DNA of 64,000 bases from Neobacillus mesonae (GTDB taxonomy: Bacteria; Bacillota; Bacilli; Paenibacillales; Paenibacillaceae): assembly GCA_023715865.1 (NCBI GenBank), contig JAMBOW010000004.1, positions 310,001 to 374,000 of the forward strand, read 5' to 3'. A program made the translations under genes and the position numbers. Positions 19,692 through 27,599 of the stretch are shown here, in pieces. Under the pieces are notes generated by a model. It had not been told where the DNA came from. It saw only the letters and a list, made by a program, of their open reading frames with translations, and searched no databases. Each line of letters opens with the position of its first letter. Position 1 is the first letter of the stretch.

Positions 19692-20691
19692 GCTTCACAA
19701 GAAAGCCCGTTACAGCTTCCTTCTACTCGCCATTGCACTTACAGCCGCTTTACTGAGCGGCTGCGGCACGGCAGCGGAAGGACAGGGCAGCAAGCTGAAC
19801 ATCAAAATTGCCGACATTTCGACGAACCCTGTATTTCGTGTGGCCGAAAGCAAAGGCATATTTGATAAATACGGCATTGACGCTGAGCTGATCACTTTTG
19901 CTACGCCTGCGGAAGGCATCAACTCGCTTTTTATCAAGCAGGTAGATGTAGCTTTTGGTGCAGATTATCCGCTGCTTAATGCGGCGAGCAAAGGGGACTA
20001 TTCCATATTTGCTTCGTCAGGCTCCTCTACAGATCAGGGAGCAAGAGAATGGAAGCTGTTTGTCCGCAAGGAAATCACCAGCGCAGAGGATTTGAAGGGC
20101 AAGAAGCTCAGCTTCTCCCGAGGAACCTTTATCCCATACTTATGGGATGTCTATCTGGCTGAGCATGGGGTTGCCTTATCCGATGTGGAACTGATCGGCC
20201 AGGGAGCGTTTGACGAAGCCTATGTCGCTCTACAAAAAGGGGAAATTGATGCTGTTTGGGTATACGGGGCTGTGCTCAATGAAAAATTCGGAGCACTTGC
20301 AGAAGCACATGAATTAACAGATATGTCTCAGACCCCTGTGCGTCTTGGCACGGGACTGATTGCAACGAATGAACTGCTTAGCAACAACAAGGAAGGCATG
20401 GTTTCTTTCCTTAAAGCGATCGATGAAGCATCTGCTTACGCACAGGCTCATCCGGAAGAGACCGCTGACATTTTGTATAACGAAGTAAAACAGCCGAAGG
20501 AAGCTACGCTTAAGGATTTGCCAAATAATCCGTGGAACATCGGATTTACGAAGAAGGCCTATGAAGGGCTTGCGGGCCAAAAGGAATATATGGTAAAGAC
20601 AGGGACGATCGAGAACGACTTTAATTTGGATGAAAAATTAAATTTGGATCTGGTGCGTGAAGCCTTCCCGGATCGAGTCGAAGTGGAATAA
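19684..20691 (+). CDS. SsuA/NMT1-like substrate-binding lipoprotein
   Basis: The 335-residue lipoprotein has signal MNKLHKKARYSFLLLAIALT, ending in the lipobox LLSGC. A type II binding fold of the sulfonate/nitrate/taurine family follows (VFRVAESKGIFDKYGIDAEL, LFIKQVDVAFGADYPLLNAA, LKGKKLSFSRGTFIPYLWDV, LQKGEIDAVWVYGAVL). The ATG overlaps the upstream stop and has GGATGGGG before it. The ligand is probably an organosulfur compound given the sulfotransferase-like neighbour, but the family also binds nitrate, riboflavin or pyrimidine precursors. Confidence 0.85.
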   Translation: MNKLHKKARYSFLLLAIALTAALLSGCGTAAEGQGSKLNIKIADISTNPVFRVAESKGIFDKYGIDAELITFATPAEGINSLFIKQVDVAFGADYPLLNAASKGDYSIFASSGSSTDQGAREWKLFVRKEITSAEDLKGKKLSFSRGTFIPYLWDVYLAEHGVALSDVELIGQGAFDEAYVALQKGEIDAVWVYGAVLNEKFGALAEAHELTDMSQTPVRLGTGLIATNELLSNNKEGMVSFLKAIDEASAYAQAHPEETADILYNEVKQPKEATLKDLPNNPWNIGFTKKAYEGLAGQKEYMVKTGTIENDFNLDEKLNLDLVREAFPDRVEVE

Positions 20692-20704
20692 GGAGTGATG
20701 AGAT

Positions 20705-21481
20705 ATGAGAGCGGCAACCAGCAGGAATGAGATTTATATCGAGCAGCTGAACAAGAGCTTTTCCCAGCCGGCGGCAGGAGAGCTGCATTACATCATACAA
20801 GACGTAAATCTGACGGTAAAAGGCGGAGAATTTTTTATCCTGCTTGGCCCAAGCGGCTGCGGCAAGTCAACGCTTCTCAGTCTAATTGCGGGCTTCGTCT
20901 CGAAGACTTCGGGCCAGGTTAAGGTAGGGGAGAAGGAGGTAGAACGTCCGGGACAGGATCGAGCGGTTGTATTTCAGCAGGCGGACTCTTCTTTGTTTCC
21001 ATGGCTCACGGTCAGAGAAAATGTAGAGTTCGGCTTAAGAATGAAACGGATTCCAGCTTCAGCGCGAAAAGAGATTTCCGATCAATATATTACTATGGTC
21101 GGCCTTGCAGGCCATGAGCACAAGTTTCCAAGAGAATTATCCGGAGGTATGAAGCAAAGGGTGCAGCTTGCGAGAGTTTTGTCTAATGATCCGTCTATTC
21201 TGCTGATGGATGAACCGTTTGGTGCACTGGATGCAATGACGAGAAGAACGATGCAGCGGGAATTGGTTAAAATTTGGCAGGAGACTGACAAGACCGTTAT
21301 CTTTGTGACACATGATATTCAGGAGGCGCTGCTTCTTGGTGAGCGGATCGGCATTATGTCAGCAGGACCTTCTTCAAAAATTACCGATATCTATGAGGTT
21401 CCGCTTGCTTATCCACGAGATCTGTCTGTACCCGAGTTTCATGAATTATATAATCAAATTCAGTCCCATTTTGATGAGTGA
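20705..21481 (+). CDS. SsuB/TauB-like ABC importer ATP-binding protein
   Basis: The single 258-residue NBD has Walker A GPSGCGKSTLL, Q loop VVFQQADSSLFPWLT, signature LSGGMKQRVQLARVL, Walker B ILLMDEPFGALDAMTR and H loop FVTHDIQEAL. The Q-loop 'LFPW' and the 'EPFGALD' D loop are typical of nitrate/sulfonate/taurine importers. It starts 13 nt after the binding-protein stop with AAGGAGTGA, and the permease follows after 14 nt. Confidence 0.92.
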   Translation: MRAATSRNEIYIEQLNKSFSQPAAGELHYIIQDVNLTVKGGEFFILLGPSGCGKSTLLSLIAGFVSKTSGQVKVGEKEVERPGQDRAVVFQQADSSLFPWLTVRENVEFGLRMKRIPASARKEISDQYITMVGLAGHEHKFPRELSGGMKQRVQLARVLSNDPSILLMDEPFGALDAMTRRTMQRELVKIWQETDKTVIFVTHDIQEALLLGERIGIMSAGPSSKITDIYEVPLAYPRDLSVPEFHELYNQIQSHFDE

Positions 21482-21495
21482 GAGGAGGGGACACT

Positions 21496-22272
21496 ATGAA
21501 TAGCAACTCTAAAAAATGGACCCTTCATATCGTATTCTGGCTCGCTCTCCTTATCTTATGGCATTTGCTCTCGCTCGTATACGGACCTGAAATTCTTCCC
21601 GGACCGCTGTACACACTGCAAGGGGGATACGAGCTGCTGATGGATGGCACCCTAATGCAATATATAGGAATCAGCTCGTATCGGGTACTGCTCGGCTGGA
21701 CACTTGGCAGCCTCATTGCCATACCGGTTGGGATAACGATAGGAAAGGTAAATGTGATTCGTATATTTGCTGAGCCTTTTCTTAACTTCATTCGATTTAT
21801 TCCACCGATTGCATTCATTACGCTCTTTCTTGTTTGGTTCGGGATCGGGGAAACGTCAAAAATTATGCTCATTCTGTACGCTACTTTTTTTATCGTTACA
21901 CTTAATACCCTTACAGGTGTTCTGTCAGTTGAAGAGGATAAGATCCGTTCTGCAAGAAGCATGGGTGCATCGGAGTGGCAGATTGTGCTGCATGTGATCA
22001 TTCCGGCTACGGTGCCCTACATTTTTACCGGCATTCGGTTGGCGATGGGGACATCCTTTATGGCGATTATCGGGGCGGAAATGATTGCATCCAATGAGGG
22101 AGTGGGGTATCTCATCTGGAATTCGCGCTTATTCTTCCGGACGGATTGGATCTTCGTAGGGCTGATCAGTCTTGGTTTAATGGGTTTTGTAACAGACCGC
22201 TTGGTAGGACTGCTCGGACGTAAGCTGCTTTCCCGCTATGGCGTAGTTAGTTCCAATTCGCTGCGGAGATAA
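21496..22272 (+). CDS. SsuC/TauC-like ABC importer permease
   Basis: The 258-residue permease has about six hydrophobic segments and the EAA loop EEDKIRSARSMGASEWQIVL, followed by VIIPATVPYIFTGIRLAMG. The conserved FIRFIPPIAFITLFLVWFGI segment is typical of the family. The ATG at 21496 was chosen because AGGAGGGG lies just upstream, within the extra codons of the longer GTG frame. It is the last gene of the operon, followed by a strong terminator. Confidence 0.92.
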   Translation: MNSNSKKWTLHIVFWLALLILWHLLSLVYGPEILPGPLYTLQGGYELLMDGTLMQYIGISSYRVLLGWTLGSLIAIPVGITIGKVNVIRIFAEPFLNFIRFIPPIAFITLFLVWFGIGETSKIMLILYATFFIVTLNTLTGVLSVEEDKIRSARSMGASEWQIVLHVIIPATVPYIFTGIRLAMGTSFMAIIGAEMIASNEGVGYLIWNSRLFFRTDWIFVGLISLGLMGFVTDRLVGLLGRKLLSRYGVVSSNSLRR

Positions 22273-22283
22273 TTTAAGGTTAA

Positions 22284-22327
22284 AAAAGCTTCACGCCAGG
22301 GGATGGCGTGAAGCTTTATTTTTTTGT
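22284..22327 (+). terminator. Rho-independent terminator of the Ssu-like operon
   Basis: The arms AAAGCTTCACGCCA and TGGCGTGAAGCTTT enclose a GGGGA loop and are followed by ATTTTTTTG. The A-run on the left lets it act for the convergent minus-strand gene too. Confidence 0.9.
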
Positions 22328-22346
22328 TAAGGATCTTGTCTAGAAC

Positions 22347-22520
22347 TTACAGGTTCGGATCCTGTTCTAGGTTATTGTTTTGGGAAGAAGGCTGCTTTTC
22401 AAATACTTGTGCGGCTTCTTCAGCGGAAAATTCGGTATCGAAATCACCCGGTACAGGGAATTGATTCAGCTTTGTGGAATTTACTTCAGCTTTTGTAGCC
22501 TGCTTTCTGGATTTGCTCAT
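22347..22520 (-). CDS. small protein resembling gamma-type small acid-soluble spore proteins
   Basis: The 57-residue polar product lacks Cys and carries FDTEFSAEEAAQVFEKQ, which parallels the FGTEFASET..QQVRKQN repeat of gamma-type SASPs, although only one copy is present. The ATG at 22520 has GGAGGTG well spaced. The longer frame starting at 22568 would add an out-of-place hydrophobic leader. Resemblance is from memory of the motif and is moderate. Confidence 0.5.
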   Translation of the reverse strand: MSKSRKQATKAEVNSTKLNQFPVPGDFDTEFSAEEAAQVFEKQPSSQNNNLEQDPNL

Positions 22521-22625
22521 CAGTAACACACCTCCTCCCGTCATGAACATCAACAAGTATTTTTTCAATTACAGGACAATTTTATACTGAAGAGAATTCA
22601 AAGACGGGTTATAACTAAAAACCTA

Positions 22626-23456
22626 TTAGCGATGGGAGGTAAAATGCTCAATCATATTGCGAAGCTGAGCCCGAAAGGTGTGATCTCCAGCCCGCTCAAT
22701 TGTAATTAAAGGTTCAACCTGACTACCATCATGAGTATTGTAAATGCTCCAAAAGTTTTGGTCAGTATGCTGGAGCAACAGTATTTTTTCGGCAGTCGGC
22801 AGTTCTTCCTCGGTATAATGCATGATACTGAGGTTATCCAGACTTCTTCCGGAAGCACTAAACTCGGAACACCAGGAGTTGATAAGCGATTGATCTGCGT
22901 CAGAAATGGACCATTCCTCGATTAGCTTATTCACCGAATCGGCAGAGGGGTTGTCGACTATTTGGTTCCAGCGAGTTTCCGAAAGCTGCAAACGGCCAGT
23001 GGAAGTGGGAGGAAGAGAACGTTCTTTCCCGACATAGAGCCGGTATAATTCCTCTTCCCACTCATCAGGCTCCGTCCATGTAAAGAGGTGGATTTGCTGA
23101 TTTATAGTCAGATGATATAAATACCGGTCTCCGCGTTCCGTGCCTGAATGAATCGTTAACACTTTTTCCTGTCCATCCCAATCTGTATATCCTCGCAGCA
23201 TGCTTCTGCTTTTTGCAAAATGGATTAGCATATCAAGTAATTCAGGAACAAATTCAATCTCGTTTTCTTCCATTCGAGTAATGAGTCCTTTAGATAAGAG
23301 ACTATGTGATGCTGCTCTTAACACAAGCTCCCATTGATCTTCCTTAAGCTCACCGTACAATGGCTTTAAAAGTCCTGCAGCTATTTCTTCTGCACCTAGT
23401 GAAGCGAGTGCGAATCCAAATTCTTCAATGGATAATGTAATTAATGGCTTGTCCAT
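22626..23456 (-). CDS. EspG-like protein of the type VII secretion cassette (putative effector chaperone)
   Basis: The 276-residue soluble protein shows the order seen in ESX-secretion-associated EspG proteins: an N-terminal LTLSIEEFGFALASLGAEE-type opening (here ITLSIEEFGFALASLGAEEI), a helix pair with SLLSKGLI, LDMLIHFAKSR, and paired strands (KVLTIHSGTERGDRYLYHLT) before a C-terminal alpha/beta half. EspG proteins of mycobacteria bind PE/PPE substrates. The assignment is by eye and below certainty. The ATG at 23456 has AAGGAGAT, which overlaps the stop of the upstream gene, so the two are translationally coupled. It is the last gene of a four-gene minus-strand unit. Confidence 0.5.
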   Translation of the reverse strand: MDKPLITLSIEEFGFALASLGAEEIAAGLLKPLYGELKEDQWELVLRAASHSLLSKGLITRMEENEIEFVPELLDMLIHFAKSRSMLRGYTDWDGQEKVLTIHSGTERGDRYLYHLTINQQIHLFTWTEPDEWEEELYRLYVGKERSLPPTSTGRLQLSETRWNQIVDNPSADSVNKLIEEWSISDADQSLINSWCSEFSASGRSLDNLSIMHYTEEELPTAEKILLLQHTDQNFWSIYNTHDGSQVEPLITIERAGDHTFRAQLRNMIEHFTSHR

Positions 23457-23466
23457 AGGGATCTCC

Positions 23467-23943
23467 TTAACATAAGGTTTTATGTTTATTCTCATTCCAA
23501 GCTTGTTGAAGAAGTTTATGATAATGTAACAGCTCGTTATTGGTGAGCATGTTATATGTATTCAGATCAAGAAATTGACCATCATGTAAATGAACTCGAT
23601 ATTGCGGAGGAACAAATTGAACTATTTTAGAAAAACTGCTCTGGTGAAGCTCAATTTTCTTTATATCCTTCCAGAATATCTGAGTTCCATTTCGTGCAGT
23701 GATATACATTTCATTTAATTTCAATAAAGTAGGGTTTGTAAAGATTAGATATACAGAACGGATAAAGACCGGTCCAAAAAACCAAAAGCTCAAAACCATG
23801 CCGGAAGCATAGTAAATGGACTCAAAAATTCCGAGCCCCTCATCGCTAAGTGCATACATAAGCAAAAAGCCTGCAAGTATAAATAGAAAACTGGCACCTG
23901 TTATTTTGACTGCAGTTAACCGGCGATATGAAATTTCATACAT
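23467..23943 (-). CDS. two-helix membrane protein with PH-like cytoplasmic domain, copy 2 (putative immunity protein)
   Basis: Of the 158 residues, the first ~80 contain two hydrophobic hairpins (ITGASFLFILAGFLLMYALS and YYASGMVLSFWFFGPVFIRS). The rest is a strand-rich domain (MYITARNGTQIFWKDIKKIE, YRVHLHDGQFLDLNTYNMLT) like the PH-type domain of STM3941-type proteins. It is clearly paralogous to the gene at 23959-24426: same length, same order, shared IFE..YY.....CFWF.GP, VYTYNLL/LNTYNML and W..NK endings. It starts 15 nt after that gene. Its place behind a glycine-zipper effector suggests immunity. Confidence 0.65.
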   Translation of the reverse strand: MYEISYRRLTAVKITGASFLFILAGFLLMYALSDEGLGIFESIYYASGMVLSFWFFGPVFIRSVYLIFTNPTLLKLNEMYITARNGTQIFWKDIKKIELHQSSFSKIVQFVPPQYRVHLHDGQFLDLNTYNMLTNNELLHYHKLLQQAWNENKHKTLC

Positions 23944-23958
23944 GATAAGGACACCTGA

Positions 23959-24426
23959 TTATTTTTTGTTCTTATTCTGGTTCCAAACTGAACGGATCTC
24001 TTTAAGTGTTTGCTCTTCTTTACTCTTTAGAAGATTGTAAGTATAGACTCTCACTTGAGTGTTATTTCTTAAATCCAATTTGAAATAGGAAGGTACCGGG
24101 AGTACGAATTTGTTCATACCTGGTGCTTTATTTTCAATTTTGGTAATGGAATTCCAAGGAACCTCTTGATTGTTCGCTAGCTTAATACTCTCATGATCAT
24201 AAGAAAAGAGAATCGTGCTGCCGAGACTTCTTCGAAAATTCCAGTAAAACAGAGGTCCTACAAACCAAAAGCAAAGAATGGCAGCTGTTGAATAATAAAA
24301 TATTTCAAAGATGCTATGCTCCTCCATAAGCACTGTCCAGGATAGCACGACACCGACAATTAAAAAGATGAGGCAGATTAATGTGTGAATTACAGCGGTT
24401 TTACGATGATAAGTTACATATGTCAT
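23959..24426 (-). CDS. two-helix membrane protein with PH-like cytoplasmic domain, copy 1 (putative immunity protein)
   Basis: The 155-residue paralogue of the next gene has two hydrophobic hairpins (LICLIFLIVGVVLSWTVL, FYYSTAAILCFWFVGPLFYW) and a strand-rich tail (SIKLANNQEVPWNSITKIEN, KLDLRNNTQVRVYTYNLLKS). It starts 18 nt after the WXG100 gene with GATGGAGG upstream. Tandem duplication of a small membrane protein right behind an exported membrane-active protein is a familiar sign of toxin immunity, as with the multiple TsaI copies behind TspA in Staphylococcus; homology to TsaI itself is not claimed. Confidence 0.65.
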   Translation of the reverse strand: MTYVTYHRKTAVIHTLICLIFLIVGVVLSWTVLMEEHSIFEIFYYSTAAILCFWFVGPLFYWNFRRSLGSTILFSYDHESIKLANNQEVPWNSITKIENKAPGMNKFVLPVPSYFKLDLRNNTQVRVYTYNLLKSKEEQTLKEIRSVWNQNKNKK

Positions 24427-24444
24427 GATGCTGCCTCCATCTAG

Positions 24445-25515
24445 TTATTTGAATAGTCCGCTGACCCATTTGATGCCTTCTTCAGCTGCTTTGGCGACTT
24501 TACCGCCTACAAACGATCCAACAGCACCACCAACGTAAGCACCCACTGCAGCGCCAACGGGTCCTCCAACAGCCCCCAATAAAGCTCCTCCTGCTACAGC
24601 TCCTACCCCTGCCGCAGCAGATTTAATGACGACATTTGAAGCTGATACGGCAATGTCGGTGCCGGTGAGGTTCCCTTGCTTAATTTTTTGAGCTGTTTTG
24701 ACGCCTTCATCAAATATGTTGAGACCAACGTTAATTGGGAAGAGCTTTTTGCCGATCATTTTCGGGATCGATGAAATTTTCATTCCATACTGGCCCTTTT
24801 GTACGCCGGCCACCACATTCCGGGTCCATTGCGGGAAGCTGTTAGCTTTGCTGAAACCGAGACCGAGCTTGCCCATTTTTAGCGTTCCTGCCAGTTTGTC
24901 AAACCCTTTAAGTCCTTTCATGACTAAGCCGGGATTACGAAATTGCTTATCGAGCCTCCGAGCTAAATTGTTGAGAAACTGGTTGCTTCCTTTTCCATTT
25001 ACCCATTTGGCATTATGTACAACAGCCCGGGTCGGGTTTTTAGGACTCCGCTTAAAGTCTACTGTCTTGGTCAGGACGAGTGTGCTCGCAAGGGTGCTGT
25101 ATAACACCGTACCTGCAAGTCCCAAATTGCCGCGAATACCGTTAGCTGTGCTCCATGCATTTGTGCCTTGATCAAACAGGTTGGACAACGTTTCTCTCGC
25201 TTCTTTACCTGGATTGCTTGTGCCGTCTGTATGTACACCTTCGCCGGCTGACTGATCTGCTTCAGTAAATTTAACCGAAATAGAATGCAGTTCCTCTCCA
25301 ATCGAGGAGACAGAAGTCGTAAACTTCTCCATCTGCCCGCGGGCAACCTGGAATTCTTGGAAAAAGCGTTCCTGTGTAATGCCTGCCCATTGGCTTTGTA
25401 AAGATAAAATATGTCCGTTCAGGTTTGAAATCATATTGCTGCTAAGAACGGAGGCTTGGGCAAATTGCTGAGATATTTCCTGAATGCGTTCAGGAGGGAC
25501 ATCAATTCTTGTCAC
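24445..25515 (-). CDS. WXG100-type secreted protein with C-terminal glycine zipper (putative type VII effector)
   Basis: Residues 1-90 are a WXG100/ESAT-6 helical hairpin: W43-A44-G45 in the turn, and a FTEAD end that fits the YxxxD/E export signal with Phe for Tyr. Residues ~110-295 are a basic middle part of unknown fold (KRSPKNPTRAVVHNAKWVNG). Residues ~302-339 are a run of Gly/Ala/Val with GxxxG spacing (AGVGAVAGGALLGAVGGPVG), then a short amphipathic tail. Such zippers insert in membranes, for example in the staphylococcal effector TspA. No nuclease or ADP-ribosyl motif is seen. The start is GTG with GAGGTGA upstream. Type VII export machinery genes are not in the window. Confidence 0.75.
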   Translation of the reverse strand: MTRIDVPPERIQEISQQFAQASVLSSNMISNLNGHILSLQSQWAGITQERFFQEFQVARGQMEKFTTSVSSIGEELHSISVKFTEADQSAGEGVHTDGTSNPGKEARETLSNLFDQGTNAWSTANGIRGNLGLAGTVLYSTLASTLVLTKTVDFKRSPKNPTRAVVHNAKWVNGKGSNQFLNNLARRLDKQFRNPGLVMKGLKGFDKLAGTLKMGKLGLGFSKANSFPQWTRNVVAGVQKGQYGMKISSIPKMIGKKLFPINVGLNIFDEGVKTAQKIKQGNLTGTDIAVSASNVVIKSAAAGVGAVAGGALLGAVGGPVGAAVGAYVGGAVGSFVGGKVAKAAEEGIKWVSGLFK

Positions 25516-25746
25516 CTTGCTTCACCTCGTTAATAAATGTTAGTTCGATCCCTTACGAGAGTTACACATTGGATTTTTAAAGAAAAATAGAAACTAGGAT
25601 GCCTCAGCGGCACCTAACCTGGTATATATACCCATTAATTGTAAGGGTCGAAACGTGGTATTGGCAACGAAAGTCATATAAAACAGGACTTTTGTAAGAG
25701 AGATTCGGCGCTGAGCCATGTCTTTAGTCCAATGATATGCAAGTTG

Positions 25747-25786
25747 AAAAAACAGCCGATCAAGTGAAAAATCACCTGACGGCTGT
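25747..25786 (-). terminator. Rho-independent terminator of the ABC exporter operon (minus strand)
   Basis: CAGCCG...CGGCTG, with an inner TCAGGTGA/TCACTTGA stem, is followed by TTTTTT on the minus strand, just after the exporter's second gene. The 230 bp between it and the effector gene hold that operon's promoter region; no clear boxes were identified. Confidence 0.8.
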
Positions 25787-25802
25787 CGTTAGAAATATGT
25801 TG

Positions 25803-27599
25803 TTACCCCACGTCGTTATGGGAATGTTCTTTGGTGCTGGAGCCTGATTCCAGCGCATGATCGTATAGTTCTTTATAGTAGCCTCCATGCTTCATAAGCT
25901 CGTGATGTGTGCCCGATTCAATGATGGATCCCTCACGCATCACCAGGATACGATCAGCATGCATGACGGTTGAGAGCCGATGTGCGATAACGATGGTTGT
26001 TCGTCCAGCAGATACCGATTCAAGGGCGGACTGGACAAGCTGCTCCGTATGGGAATCCAGATTAGCCGTTGCTTCATCCAGTATAAGAATCCGGGGCTTG
26101 AACACGACGATGCGTGCAAACGAAATCAGCTGGCGTTCTCCGGCAGATAATCCGCTTCCTCTCTCGGACAAAAGCGTATCGTAGCCTGCAGGTAGTCTTG
26201 AGATCATCGAATCGGCCCCAACGAACTTGCATGCCTGAATGACTTCTTCGCGGCTTATTTCTTCCCTAAACATCCGAACATTGTCCACGATAGAACCGGA
26301 GAACAGAAATGGCTCTTGCTGAATGAGTCCGACAATTTGATGTAGTGTTGCTTGAGGCAATCGTTTGATGTCGATATCGTCAATGTTTACACTGCCCTCC
26401 GTTACATCGTAAAAACGATTCAATAGACTTATGACAGTACTCTTTCCCGCACCTGTCGTGCCTACCACTCCGATCATTTCACCAGGCTGGATGGTAAGGT
26501 TCAAGCTGCGAATGACATCCTGATCGGGCAAGTATCCAAAGGATACATTATCGAACGTTACTTTCCCATTTACCTGATCTGGAGTAAGCGCGGATTTGTC
26601 ACCTTCCGACGGTTCGCTGACGCCAGGCTGTGTATTAAGAATGCTCCATATCCGTTCCATAGAAACCGTGGTGGACTGAAATGTATTCCATTGCATCGTA
26701 ATCTGGTTAATCGGTCCGAAGAACTGACGAATATAGCTGATGAATGCATACAGCACCCCGACTTCAAGCGATTTGCCGAGCACGGCCTGCCCTCCGAGCC
26801 ATACCATGAGCACAAGAGCGATATTGCCCAAAATATCAAATGTCCGGTTAAAGATGACGTTGGAACCAACCTGCCGAATATTAGCCGAATAATATTTCTC
26901 GTTCTGCTCCCCGAACTGTTTGAGCTGTTCCTTCTCCTGATGAAATGCCTGGATCAAGAACATCCCTGACAGATTCTCGGCAATAAAGGCGACGAGCCGG
27001 GACAGTCTTGTTCTTGCCACACTGTAGGTTTCTCTCAAATAGCTGCGGAATAGGACGGCAATGATCGCAATGACGGGAAGCACAGCGAGTGAATAAGCAG
27101 CCATGGTTACATCCAGCTGGAACATAAAAAAGATAATCATAATAAGCATCATCCCATCCCGGATGAGACTGAGCAGCACTTGAGTGAAAAATTGGCTGAT
27201 CGTCTCCGTATCACTGGATACATTGGTAACGAGGCTTCCGCTGTGTCTGCGGTCAAAGAAGGACATCGACATTTTAGTTATATGCTTGAATAGATCTTTA
27301 CGCAGGGATGCGACGATGCTCTGTCCGGTATATTGAAGCAAATTGTTCTGAATATAGGTAAAAACGAAGCTGATAATGGACAGAACTAAGTAAAGTACAG
27401 CAATTTGTATGAGAAAACGAAGACCGGTATTTCCGATCGCCAGATGATCGTCAATAACGATCTTAATAAGATAAGGCTGCGCCAGCTCGGCTGCTATGCC
27501 GAGCAGAGAACAGAAGAAGATGCCGACAAACGCAAGACGATGGGGACGTCCATAGCTGAATATGGCACGAAAAGCACCCTTGTTCGGTTTAGACTCCAT
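25803..27599 (-). CDS. heterodimeric ABC exporter, subunit with canonical ATPase site
   Basis: The 598-residue half-transporter has six membrane helices (~20-320) and an NBD with Walker A GTTGAGKSTVI, signature LSAGERQLISFARIV, Walker B RILILDEATANLDSHTE (catalytic Glu present) and H loop VIAHRLST. Its start overlaps the end of the partner gene by 11 nt. The signature is LSAGE, not LSGGQ. Together with the partner's altered Walker B this gives one full and one degenerate ATP site, the pattern of BmrCD/YfiBC-like multidrug exporters of Bacillus. Substrate unknown; drug or lipid export is likely. Confidence 0.88.
   Translation of the reverse strand: MESKPNKGAFRAIFSYGRPHRLAFVGIFFCSLLGIAAELAQPYLIKIVIDDHLAIGNTGLRFLIQIAVLYLVLSIISFVFTYIQNNLLQYTGQSIVASLRKDLFKHITKMSMSFFDRRHSGSLVTNVSSDTETISQFFTQVLLSLIRDGMMLIMIIFFMFQLDVTMAAYSLAVLPVIAIIAVLFRSYLRETYSVARTRLSRLVAFIAENLSGMFLIQAFHQEKEQLKQFGEQNEKYYSANIRQVGSNVIFNRTFDILGNIALVLMVWLGGQAVLGKSLEVGVLYAFISYIRQFFGPINQITMQWNTFQSTTVSMERIWSILNTQPGVSEPSEGDKSALTPDQVNGKVTFDNVSFGYLPDQDVIRSLNLTIQPGEMIGVVGTTGAGKSTVISLLNRFYDVTEGSVNIDDIDIKRLPQATLHQIVGLIQQEPFLFSGSIVDNVRMFREEISREEVIQACKFVGADSMISRLPAGYDTLLSERGSGLSAGERQLISFARIVVFKPRILILDEATANLDSHTEQLVQSALESVSAGRTTIVIAHRLSTVMHADRILVMREGSIIESGTHHELMKHGGYYKELYDHALESGSSTKEHSHNDVG

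Noticed and set aside
24698-25171. 157-codon plus-strand frame opposite the WXG100 gene
   Set aside because: Antisense shadow; no start signal, and the minus-strand product has clear domain structure.
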